NCBI GenBank assembly: GCA_022826945.1
Contig: JAJDTY010000047.1
Location: 1 to 64,000 of the forward strand
From: Candidatus Binatia bacterium
GTDB taxonomy: Bacteria > Desulfobacterota > Binatia > Bin18
Direction of reading: 5' to 3'
DNA length: 64,000 nucleotides
Under the pieces are notes generated by a model, which did not search any database, was not told where the DNA came from, and worked only from the letters and a program-made list of their open reading frames with translations. Shown piece by piece: positions 1 through 7,647 of the stretch. The stretch's first letter is position 1. Each line of letters begins with the position of its first letter. The position numbers and the translations under genes are program-made.

Positions 1-449
1 TCGACGAAGGCATTCCCAAAGCGGTCGCCCTCCAACACCCGTTTGAAAAGGAACTCCTTTTGCTCCTCGGTCCCATCCAGTCGGACGGCTTCGATCATAT
101 AGTAATGGTTCTGGGGAATCTGGCCTAAAGACGAATCTGCGACCGATATGACGGCCGTGACTTCGGCCGCGGTCGAGAACGACACACCTGCCCCGCCGTA
201 TGCTTTCGGAATAGTGATACCCCATAAGCCGCTCTGCGAGAATTCGTCCAGTTCTTTACGCGGTAGGCGGCGCTCGCGGTCTCGCTCGGCCGAATCCTGC
301 TGAAAGCGCTCGGCGAGACGCTGGGCAACGGCCAGGGCTTCCTGATCGTCACGAATAATGTGGGCAGGGGCCTCCACTCGCGCCATTGGCGCGGCGACCC
401 GAATATCTTGATCCGGTGGAGTGGTGGCTTGCGAGGATGCCTGGCTCAT
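1..449 (-). CDS. SfnB-like acyl-CoA dehydrogenase-fold oxidoreductase, partial
   Basis: N-terminal 149 residues of a gene that leaves the window at base 1. It reads ATG at 449 with AAGGAG six bases upstream. The visible part matches its neighbour at 472-1752 closely: 'ahiirDDqeAl', 'rDRERRLP', 'SQSGLWGitiPKAYGG', 'SLGQIPQNH'. These are the helical N-terminal domain and start of the flavin pocket of the SfnB/DszC branch of the acyl-CoA dehydrogenase fold. Known members oxidise small organosulfur compounds or act in sulfur acquisition; that role is inferred here. Only 22 bases separate it from the upstream paralogue, so the two are a tandem duplication in one operon. The C-terminal half cannot be judged. 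Confidence 0.85.
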   Translation of the reverse strand, partial: MSQASSQATTPPDQDIRVAAPMARVEAPAHIIRDDQEALAVAQRLAERFQQDSAERDRERRLPRKELDEFSQSGLWGITIPKAYGGAGVSFSTAAEVTAVISVADSSLGQIPQNHYYMIEAVRLDGTEEQKEFLFKRVLEGDRFGNAFV

Positions 450-471
450 ATATTCTCCTTGGCCTGTTCTT

Positions 472-1752
472 CTATATCCACGCGTGGCGTGGCGGCTTGA
501 TATTATTCAGATAGTAATTGCCGATGGCCTGAAACTTCCACCGGACGGGATCGTGCAGCGTATGGGTGCGGGCATTTCGCCAGTGGCGATCCAGGTTATA
601 CTCTTCGAGTGTGGAGCGAGTGCCGGCGAGTTCAAACAATTTATTGGTCGCCTGAATAGCAATCTCCGTAGTCAGAACTTTTGCTTCAGCCACGGCAATA
701 GACGCCGTGGCCACACTGTCTTCATTTGGATTTGCCATTGCCGCATCGACCGTACGGCCAGCCCGGTCCAGGATGGCCTCTGCCGCGTGTAGGCGCATTT
801 TAAGGTCGCCGATCTGGGCGATGGAGTACATGTCCTCATAGCCGTGCTCCTGACCGCTATCGATCCACGGACGGGTATAGCGGCGGACAAAGTGGATGGT
901 TTCATCTATCGCGGCCTGGGCAACGCCGAGATCGATGCCGGCATGAATAATCTGCAAGACCGCCCCGTTCGCCGTTGGTATATCGTACGCTTCGTGCGCC
1001 GGGATCACATGGCTGGCTGGCACGAAGGCGTCCTCCAGCAGAACGGTCCCACTGGCCGTGGTGCGTTGACCGAAACTCGACCAGTCATCAATAATGCGCA
1101 TCCCCGGCGTGGCACGCTCCACAAAGGCCAGCTGTGCTTTGCCGCGCTCATCGGTCGCTGCGACCGGCACCATGTGGGCGAGTAGCGCGCCGCTGCAATA
1201 AAACTTTTGTCCATTTACGACATAGCCGTCCCCGTGGGGACGTATGCGCGTTTCAAAATGACCGACGGTTTTGCTGCCCTTTTCGGAAAAAGCATTGCCG
1301 AGACGCATGCCTTTTAAGACCTCGCCAAAGAAAAAGCGCTTCTGCTCCTCACTGGCACACAGACGGATGATATCGAGTATGCCAAGGTGGTTTTGCGGAA
1401 TCTGTCCGAGCGACGGGTCGGCCGCGGAGATAATTGTAATCACCTCGCCCACCGTGACATACGAGACCTCGGCGCCGCCATAGGCTTTGGGCACGGTCAT
1501 GCCCCATAAGCCGCTCTGCGAGAATGCGTCCAGTTCGGTAAGCGGCAGCCGGCGTTCCCGGTCGCGCAGCACCGCTTCCTGCGCAAAGCTTCTTGCTAAA
1601 CGGTGGGCGATATCGATCGCTTCCCGGTCGTCCTGAATAATATGGGCGGGTGTGGCGGGACGCGGCGGGCCGAGGGCCTCCAGGTCTTCGATCCGAGACG
1701 CTCCATTCGTTTCTGAATGGTCTGTTTGTATTGCCCTGTCTTCCCCGCTCAT
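472..1752 (-). CDS. SfnB-like acyl-CoA dehydrogenase-fold oxidoreductase
   Basis: 426 aa, the normal length for the family. The frame is open up to 1890, but ATG at 1752 (MSGEDRAIQ) fits the family start and has AAAGGAG 11 bases upstream. Domains: N-terminal helices (about 35-150), beta domain with flavin contacts ('GNAFSEKGSKT', 'GDGYVVNGQKFYCSGA', 'DDWSSFGQRTTASGTV'), and a C-terminal four-helix bundle with 'LFELAGTRSTLEEYNLDRHWRNARTHT'. The last motif is typical of SfnB/DszC flavin monooxygenases rather than fatty acyl-CoA dehydrogenases. It is likely an FMNH2- or FAD-dependent oxidoreductase acting on a small sulfur- or carbon-containing substrate. It is the first gene of a two-gene unit with the partial paralogue downstream, divergent from an LLM monooxygenase. 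Confidence 0.86.
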   Translation of the reverse strand: MSGEDRAIQTDHSETNGASRIEDLEALGPPRPATPAHIIQDDREAIDIAHRLARSFAQEAVLRDRERRLPLTELDAFSQSGLWGMTVPKAYGGAEVSYVTVGEVITIISAADPSLGQIPQNHLGILDIIRLCASEEQKRFFFGEVLKGMRLGNAFSEKGSKTVGHFETRIRPHGDGYVVNGQKFYCSGALLAHMVPVAATDERGKAQLAFVERATPGMRIIDDWSSFGQRTTASGTVLLEDAFVPASHVIPAHEAYDIPTANGAVLQIIHAGIDLGVAQAAIDETIHFVRRYTRPWIDSGQEHGYEDMYSIAQIGDLKMRLHAAEAILDRAGRTVDAAMANPNEDSVATASIAVAEAKVLTTEIAIQATNKLFELAGTRSTLEEYNLDRHWRNARTHTLHDPVRWKFQAIGNYYLNNIKPPRHAWI

Positions 1753-1908
1753 GGCTGCTCTAACTCCTTTGCCTAGCTCTGAAAGAGAGCCTCGTAATTT
1801 ATCGTTCCCCCTCCTGAGCGTCAACGCGCTTCGCCGGCGTGTTGCTTGACTTTGGCCGGGCAGGGTGTCATGACAGGCGCAGAGTGCCAACGTCTAAAGG
1901 AGGGCCAG

Positions 1909-2754
1909 ATGAAACTCGGTATTGAGATGTTTGCTACGGATTATTCTGTCCGGCCGGATGAGTTGGCCGTTGCCTGCGAAGAGCGCGGCTTTGAGTCCGT
2001 GTGGTACCCGGAACACACTCATATTCCGGCCAGCCGCCGCACGCCCTTTCCCCTTGGGGGCGATTTGCCCAAGGAGTACTGGCATACGCACGACTTGTTT
2101 GTGACGCTCACAGCCGCAGCCGCCGTCACCACCAACATCAAAATCGGGAGTGGGATTTGTCTCGCCATGGAGCGCGACCCGATTACGATGGCCAACGAGG
2201 TCGCCTCGGTTGATCAGATCTCCAACGGGCGTCTGCTCTTTGGTATCGGCGGTGGGTGGAACGCCGAAGAGATGGAGAACCACGGCACGCCGTTCAAACG
2301 ACGCTGGAAGGTCTTACGTGAGAAAATTGAGGCGATGAAAGCCATTTGGACCGAAGAGGAAGCGGAGTATCACGGCGAGTTCGTCAATTTTGACCCGATC
2401 TGGTCCTACCCGAAGCCCGTGCAGAAGCCCCACCCGCCCATTATCCTGGGTTCCCACACCTCAAACGGACTCGACCGGGTGGTGCGTTACTGCGACGGCT
2501 GGTTTCCTAATGCCCAGGCCTATAAAGACCTGCCCGCGGTCGTGAGCGACCTCCGGACCCGGGCCGAAAAGGCCGGACGTCAACCGGATGAGATTTCGAT
2601 CTCTTTCCTGGGCGCCCCGGAAGATGAGGCGGCGCTGCAACAATACCGCGAGTTGGGAGCTGAGCGAGCGGTATTTTTTGTGCCGTCCGAAGGGAAAGAG
2701 GCGATCTTTCCGCTGTTGGACACATACGCCGCGTTTATCCCCAAGGTTGCGTAA
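1909..2754 (+). CDS. LLM class F420-dependent oxidoreductase
   Basis: 281 aa, TIM-barrel luciferase-like monooxygenase. ATG at 1909 is chosen over an upstream in-frame ATG (1846) because AAAGGAGGG lies just before it and the family starts 'MKLGIEMF'. Motifs: 'ERGFESVWYPEHTHIP' (strand 2), 'IKIGSGI', 'DQISNGRLLFGIGGGWNAEEM' (cofactor phosphate loop), 'KPHPPIILGSHTSNGLDRVVRYCDGWFPN'. These fit the TIGR03619-type probable F420-dependent group. The substrate is unknown. Transcribed divergently from the SfnB-like pair, with about 150 bp between the starts. F420 rather than FMN as cofactor is inferred from family resemblance. Confidence 0.9.
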   Translation: MKLGIEMFATDYSVRPDELAVACEERGFESVWYPEHTHIPASRRTPFPLGGDLPKEYWHTHDLFVTLTAAAAVTTNIKIGSGICLAMERDPITMANEVASVDQISNGRLLFGIGGGWNAEEMENHGTPFKRRWKVLREKIEAMKAIWTEEEAEYHGEFVNFDPIWSYPKPVQKPHPPIILGSHTSNGLDRVVRYCDGWFPNAQAYKDLPAVVSDLRTRAEKAGRQPDEISISFLGAPEDEAALQQYRELGAERAVFFVPSEGKEAIFPLLDTYAAFIPKVA

Positions 2755-2785
2755 GGACACACGGAAACGCTGCCGGAGGCCTACT

Positions 2786-2893
2786 ATGCCATTTGCTGCT
2801 GTCCGTGACATTCAAATGTATTACGAGCGGCGGGACGGCAGTGGACCGCGACCCAGTCGCTCTATTTGCAATATAATCGCATCCATTTTATAG
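2786..2893 (+). pseudogene. Decayed start of an alpha/beta hydrolase
   Basis: A 35-codon reading frame with its own RBS (CCGGAGG) begins MPFAAVRDIQMYYERR. That is nearly the same start as the intact hydrolase at 3847 (MPFTTVRDMRMYYEIR). After about 20 codons the similarity is lost and a stop follows. It is best read as the 5' remnant of a paralogous hydrolase. The SDR at 2939 now lies between the remnant and the intact copy, so a tandem duplication followed by deletion or insertion is likely. Confidence 0.6.
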
Positions 2894-2938
2894 TCCGGTC
2901 CCGTCCTAAGGAATTTACACGATAGTAAGGAGGACGAA

Positions 2939-3700
2939 ATGGGTAACTTGGAAGGAAAAGTGGCGATTGTCACGGGAGCAGCACGTGGCCTCGGTGCCGC
3001 CTACTGTGTGGCGCTCGCCCATGAAGGAGCTGCAGTGATGGCCACAGATATACGCGAGTGCGCCGAGACAGTGGGCGACGTTGTAGCTGCTGGTGGACGC
3101 GCGATAGGAACAACTGCCGATGTCGCTAACGCGAACAGCGCCAAAGCTATCGCTGATGCAACGCTCGATGCCTATGGACGCATCGATATTCTCGTCAACA
3201 ATGCCGCAATGTATGGCAATCTTCATGCGGGAAGGTTTCATACGCTTGACGAAGCCGAGTGGGATGCGTGTATGGCGGTTAACGTGAAAGGATTATGGCA
3301 GTGTTGCAAGGCTGTGGTCCCAACCATGCAACAGCAAGGAGGCGGTAGTATTATCAATATTAGTTCGCTCGCGGCCGTCTATGGGATCGCCAACGCCTTG
3401 CACTACGCGACGTCGAAGGGCGCAGTCATCGGCTTCACCCGTGCGCTCGCGCGTGAACTGGGGCGGGACAACATTCGTGTCAATGCGATTGCGCCCACCA
3501 TGGTTGATACGCCAGGAACGAGTGAGATAATGAAGGAAAATCGCGACCGTTTTGCCGAAGCCGTCAAGCGTAATCAGACCTTGCGGAAGACCCTCGAAAC
3601 CGAGGATCTGGTGGGCACCGTTCTGTACCTCGCCAGTGATATGAGTAAATTTGTCACCGGGCAAACGATCATGGTCGATGGCGGCACGGTGTACTTGTAA
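2939..3700 (+). CDS. Short-chain dehydrogenase/reductase (SDR)
   Basis: 253 aa classical SDR. The Rossmann glycine motif TGAARGLG is at 12-19, 'NNAA' at 87-90, and the catalytic Ser143-Tyr156-Lys160 set is complete. 'MVDGGTVYL' at the C-terminus is typical. ATG at 2939 follows AAGGAGG. An NAD(P)H-dependent alcohol/ketone oxidoreductase is likely; the substrate is not predictable. Codon choice looks more AT-tolerant than in neighbouring genes, and it sits between a truncated and an intact copy of an alpha/beta hydrolase, so it may be a later insertion. Confidence 0.9.
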   Translation: MGNLEGKVAIVTGAARGLGAAYCVALAHEGAAVMATDIRECAETVGDVVAAGGRAIGTTADVANANSAKAIADATLDAYGRIDILVNNAAMYGNLHAGRFHTLDEAEWDACMAVNVKGLWQCCKAVVPTMQQQGGGSIINISSLAAVYGIANALHYATSKGAVIGFTRALARELGRDNIRVNAIAPTMVDTPGTSEIMKENRDRFAEAVKRNQTLRKTLETEDLVGTVLYLASDMSKFVTGQTIMVDGGTVYL

Positions 3701-3846
3701 CTCCCTTAACGAGCGCACTTTGGCCCATAAAACGCCGCTTCATCGGGTGCCTCCTGATACGTAGGCCACTCCGTTGCATCGCGTTCCGCACCATCTCTTC
3801 GGTATAATGACAGCTAAAAATTCCTCCTCGAAAAGAAGGGGCCAGA

Positions 3847-4662
3847 ATGCCATTTACCACTGTCCGTGACATGCGCATGTATTACGAGATCCGCGGGACC
3901 GGACCGCGCCTGCTCTACATCAGCGGAACGGGTGGAGATCTGCGACGTTCGCCGAATGCGTTTGATTCGCCACTTACAGAGCACTTTGAGGTTCTGGCCT
4001 ATGACCAGCGTGGCTTGGGTCAAACGGACAAACCTGACGAGGCCTACACTATGGCGGACTATGCGGCTGACGCAGATGGGCTGCTCCACGCGCTCGGGTG
4101 GGATGAATGCCTGGTCATGGGCATCTCTTTCGGCGGCATGGTCGCGCAGGAATTTGCCCTGCGCTATCCGAACCGGGTACAGCGCTTAGTGCTCGGCTGT
4201 ACCAGCAGCGGCGGGGAGGGTGGCGCCTCATATCCCCTGCATGAGCTCACCCATCTCTCTCCTCAGGACTGGGCTCAGCGAGTAGTTGAGTTGAGCGATA
4301 TGCGACGGGACGCGGCCTGGCAGGTAGCGAACGGCCAGGAGTTCCAGACTTTAATTGATGAGATGTTGGCCATCCGAGCGGGGAGTGCAGCCGAGCCAGA
4401 CGCAGCCGTTGGAGCACGCCGCCAAATCGAGGCCCGCCAGAAACACGACACCTATAGCCGCCTGCCTCAGCTCGGGATGCCGGTGCTGGTCTGTGGCGGA
4501 CGGTATGACGGGGTCGCCCCGGTCGCGAATCAGGAAGCGCTGCACCGACAGATTGCGACTTCCCGGATGGCCCTCTTTGAGGGCGGCCATCTATTCTTTA
4601 CGCAGGACCCCCAAGCGTTTGAGGACATAACCGGTTTTCTGAAAGGGGAAGCGGGGGCCTGA
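3847..4662 (+). CDS. Alpha/beta hydrolase
   Basis: 271 aa, standard single-domain alpha/beta hydrolase. The nucleophile elbow G-I-S-F-G-G puts Ser95 as nucleophile. 'LVCGGRYDGVAP' supplies the acid and 'FEGGHLFF' the catalytic His. The oxyanion-region glycines 'ISGTGGD' lie near residue 27-32. The family includes esterases, lactonases and C-C hydrolases of the 3-oxoadipate enol-lactonase/MhpC type. ATG at 3847 lies 3' of a purine-rich AAGAAGGGG. A decayed paralogue start lies upstream at 2786. Confidence 0.9.
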   Translation: MPFTTVRDMRMYYEIRGTGPRLLYISGTGGDLRRSPNAFDSPLTEHFEVLAYDQRGLGQTDKPDEAYTMADYAADADGLLHALGWDECLVMGISFGGMVAQEFALRYPNRVQRLVLGCTSSGGEGGASYPLHELTHLSPQDWAQRVVELSDMRRDAAWQVANGQEFQTLIDEMLAIRAGSAAEPDAAVGARRQIEARQKHDTYSRLPQLGMPVLVCGGRYDGVAPVANQEALHRQIATSRMALFEGGHLFFTQDPQAFEDITGFLKGEAGA

Positions 4663-4685
4663 CGTCTGGATTGCGGTGTCGCGTC

Positions 4686-5159
4686 TTATTGATCAACCAG
4701 ATCTGCAATATCTTCAGCCGCTTGGGCGACCGTGGCAGTCCGGGTGCACATATCGGTTTTCAAATCGCCCTGCGGACTGCGGTAGGCATATACGAAATAT
4801 TCTTTTCCGGTCTGAAACGGAATGCCACACTGCTCTTGTGAGGCGAGTGTTTCAATAACCAGAGGGGATTCATCCGCCGCCTTAATCGGCGTTGTGACCT
4901 CCAGCGTCGCCCGTATGGTCTCAAACTCGTACAGCTGCTCTGAGCCCATCATCTGTTTGAACGAGCCGTACAGCCAGCCATCCGCTTCTATCGTTTCGAT
5001 GTTGGTCGCTTTGCCGACAAAGACGACGTCTGACTTTTCCATCCCAAAGCTCGGCGACGGAGGCGGAAGACAGCGGCACGCCAGGGCAGCCGCGGGAAGC
5101 AGACAAGAAAGGGCTATTCCTCCAACGAGCGCGAGCAACATCCTGTCTGAACGAGCCAT
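4686..5159 (-). CDS. Secreted TIMP/NTR-like protein
   Basis: 157 aa from ATG at 5159 (RBS AGGAGAG). A signal peptide (basic start, then a hydrophobic stretch 7-27) ends in A-L-A before Cys28. The mature protein would therefore begin with Cys-Arg-Cys, the hallmark of netrin-like/TIMP domains in which the free N-terminal Cys-x-Cys chelates a metal. Two more cysteines (111 in 'EQCGIPF', 138 in 'DMCTRT') could pair with Cys28 and Cys30. 'SDVVFVGKAT' and 'GKEYFVYAY' fit the OB-like barrel. A bacterial NTR/TIMP homologue exported to periplasm or outside is likely; the partner is unknown. A lipoprotein is less likely because position -3 of the lipobox is Ala. Confidence 0.65.
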   Translation of the reverse strand: MARSDRMLLALVGGIALSCLLPAAALACRCLPPPSPSFGMEKSDVVFVGKATNIETIEADGWLYGSFKQMMGSEQLYEFETIRATLEVTTPIKAADESPLVIETLASQEQCGIPFQTGKEYFVYAYRSPQGDLKTDMCTRTATVAQAAEDIADLVDQ

Positions 5160-5220
5160 AGACTCTCCTCTTGTACTGGCCGAAACTGTGCGGCTCAAAT
5201 GGTCCGGACCTTCATAACGA

Positions 5221-5259
5221 AGAAAAACAAAAGGGTCAGGGAGGATTCCCCGACCCTTT
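5221..5259 (-). terminator. Intrinsic terminator of the 5288-6397 gene
   Basis: AAAGGGTC (5230-5237) pairs with GACCCTTT (5252-5259) around a G/C-rich inner part. Read on the minus strand the stem is followed by a T-rich run (complement of 5221-5231). It lies about 30 bases past the stop of the amidohydrolase. Confidence 0.75.
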
Positions 5260-5287
5260 ATCGCTTCACACGAGTCAACGATCCTGA

Positions 5288-6397
5288 CTAGTCCAGGTCC
5301 ATCCGGTACGCCTTGATCGCATTCTCAAAGACGATCTTGCGGGTGATCTCCTCCGGCACACCGTCGAAGTCCTTCTTGATCCACTGACGGGATTCCGGCC
5401 AGGTTGAGTCGGTATGCGGGAAGTCGGACGCCCACATGTAATTGTCCTCGCCAAAGATCTTATAGGTCGCCGGACCAACCGGATCATCCTGGAACGTCGC
5501 CCATATCTGCCGCCGGACATATTCGCTCGGCTTCATCGGCAGGGGCTCTTTTTCCATGGCATGGAATTTATCGTAGGCATGGTCCATACGATACATGAAG
5601 TGCGGGAACCAGCCCGTGTCATTTTCGGCGGAAACAATTTTCAGTTCGGGAAAACGCTCCAGCACACCACCAAAAACGAGCGTGGACAGGGAACGTTGCA
5701 CTTCGTGTATCACATTCATGTAGAACAGACTGATCTGCGAAAAATCGACTTTGCTCTCCTTGCTCTTGCCGGTAATCACGTGGAGTGAGAGCGGCATGTG
5801 GAGTTCCGCAGCGGCCTGCCAGAAGGGGTCATACTCACGGCTGCTGTACGGCTTGTCTTCCGGCGGCGAACCCCAGATCATGGCCCCGCGCATACCCTGC
5901 TTGTGCGTCCGTTCCAGTTCTTTGACTCCCGCATCAATATCTTCGAGAGAGATCAGGCTGATGCCGTACAGGCGTTTGGGACTATGCGAACAGAACTCCG
6001 CGACCCAGTCGTTATAGGTGCGGAAACAGGCCCGTTGCAGGTCGGCATTGGGCAGCCCGAAGAGCGGCATACCGAGCGTGGTGTAGAGCACCTCGGCTTC
6101 GACCCCATCAATCTCTTGGTCTTTGATACGCTCGACCGGGTCCCAGCCACTTGGACGGGCGGCTTCATAGCCTTTGTCCATATGATCTTTGAGTTCCTCT
6201 CCGGACCGTCCGGCCCCGAACCCGCCGGCGACGGGAAAGGGGTCGATGCCGTCCGCCACAAAGATGAAGCCCGGCTTCTTCGGATTTTCGACCACTTTCG
6301 GCGCCTGGTCACGGAATTTGTTGTCCAAACGCTGCTGCCACAGATCGGCCGGCTCCATCATGTGCGAGTCTGCCGAGATCACGCGTAACTTTGCCAT
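5288..6397 (-). CDS. Amidohydrolase family protein (amidohydrolase_2)
   Basis: 369 aa TIM-barrel metal-dependent hydrolase or decarboxylase. The metal motif D-S-H is at 10-12 ('SADSHMMEP'); 'MPLSLHVITG' supplies the next His, 'FPELKIVSAEND' the strand-6 region and 'WASDFPHTDSTWP' the catalytic Asp. This is the ACMSD/gamma-resorcylate decarboxylase-like branch (PF04909). ATG at 6397 follows GAGGAGGG. It is a single-gene unit with a clear terminator downstream. Two further paralogues occur at 25179 and 50439. Confidence 0.88.
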   Translation of the reverse strand: MAKLRVISADSHMMEPADLWQQRLDNKFRDQAPKVVENPKKPGFIFVADGIDPFPVAGGFGAGRSGEELKDHMDKGYEAARPSGWDPVERIKDQEIDGVEAEVLYTTLGMPLFGLPNADLQRACFRTYNDWVAEFCSHSPKRLYGISLISLEDIDAGVKELERTHKQGMRGAMIWGSPPEDKPYSSREYDPFWQAAAELHMPLSLHVITGKSKESKVDFSQISLFYMNVIHEVQRSLSTLVFGGVLERFPELKIVSAENDTGWFPHFMYRMDHAYDKFHAMEKEPLPMKPSEYVRRQIWATFQDDPVGPATYKIFGEDNYMWASDFPHTDSTWPESRQWIKKDFDGVPEEITRKIVFENAIKAYRMDLD

Positions 6398-6627
6398 ACT
6401 ACCCTCCTCTTCAAAGAAAGCCTTGCTTCCTTAATGATATTGTATGTACGAGTACCTTATCTGTGGCATACTCCAAAACGGTCTGTCAAGCGGTAGGGCC
6501 GGATAGGTTGAGTGAGCGCTCAGTTTTTTTACCCTTCTCGTTCGGGTTAGACTGGGAGCAGTCTCATTGCCACTGCAGGAAATCACTCCGTATAATAAAA
6601 CCAGCGAACAGCAAGAAGGCGAGAATC

Positions 6628-7581
6628 ATGCTTCCGAAAGTCTATATCGACGGTCATGTTGGCACGACCGGACTGCGTATCCGGGAATGGCTGGCGGGAC
6701 GAAACGACATCGAATTACTGACCTTAGCCGAAGCGCAACGCAAGAGTGATACTGCGCGGCGGGCGGTGTTGGATAAGGCTGATGTGGCTATTCTGTGTCT
6801 GCCCGATGCCGCGTCACGCGAGGCTGCGGAGTGGGCCGTGCACACGAACACTCGTCTGATTGACGCGAGTACGGCGCATCGTGTCGAGGACGGCTGGGTG
6901 TATGGTCTGCCGGAACTCCAGCCTGACCAACGTGAAGCCATTCGGCAGGCAAAATATGTTGCCAATCCCGGCTGCTACCCCTCGGCTTTTCTACTATTAG
7001 TTCGGCCCTTGCTTGAGGCTGGCCTGATCAAAAAACAGACGCCGATTTCGATTCATGCGCTGTCCGGCTATTCGGGCGGCGGACGGCCGCTGATTGAAAA
7101 ATGGGAGGACACCGAGCGGGGCTTGGGCTCATTAGTGTACGAAGCGCCCTACGCCCTGGAGCGGGTGCATAAGCACGTTCCGGAAATGACAAAGTACAGT
7201 CTGCTCGACAATGCACCCCACTTCGTACCGGCGGTTGGTCCGTTCCGCTGCGGTATGCGAGTCCAGGTGCCAATTCATACTGGTTTGTTACAAAGTGGAG
7301 CGGGCGATACGATTTGGGAAGTCTTATGGGAGCGCTATCGATATGAGTCGTTCGTGCGGGTGCTACCTAACGAGCAGCCCCTGGAAACCAACGAACGCAG
7401 CTTCGACCCGCAGGCCTGTAACGACACCAATCGCATCGACCTCCACGTTGCGCCCCATCCCGCCGGTCATGTCCTGCTGATTGCGATTCTCGACAATTTG
7501 GGGAAGGGCGCCTGCGGTGTGGCCATTCAGAATTTGAACTTAATGTTAGGGCTACCCGAGACAACCGGGCTGACGGCGTAG
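6628..7581 (+). CDS. argC: N-acetyl-gamma-glutamyl-phosphate reductase, short type 2
   Basis: 317 aa, the usual length of the short ArgC form. The NADP-binding loop 'GHVGTTG' is at 9-15, the catalytic Cys116 lies in 'NPGCYPSA', and 'HALSGYSGGGRPLIE' and 'PVGPFRCGMRV'-like segments are present. It reduces N-acetyl-glutamyl-5-phosphate to the semialdehyde in arginine synthesis, in the cytoplasm. The frame is open from 6391, but ATG at 6628 with AAGGCGAG upstream matches the family start. It stands alone: no other arg gene is near. Confidence 0.92.
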   Translation: MLPKVYIDGHVGTTGLRIREWLAGRNDIELLTLAEAQRKSDTARRAVLDKADVAILCLPDAASREAAEWAVHTNTRLIDASTAHRVEDGWVYGLPELQPDQREAIRQAKYVANPGCYPSAFLLLVRPLLEAGLIKKQTPISIHALSGYSGGGRPLIEKWEDTERGLGSLVYEAPYALERVHKHVPEMTKYSLLDNAPHFVPAVGPFRCGMRVQVPIHTGLLQSGAGDTIWEVLWERYRYESFVRVLPNEQPLETNERSFDPQACNDTNRIDLHVAPHPAGHVLLIAILDNLGKGACGVAIQNLNLMLGLPETTGLTA

Positions 7582-7647
7582 GAGAACCTCCCTCCAAAGC
7601 CGACCAGAGCCCAAACGCATTTTGCGTCCACGCCCTTGAAAAAGAGA

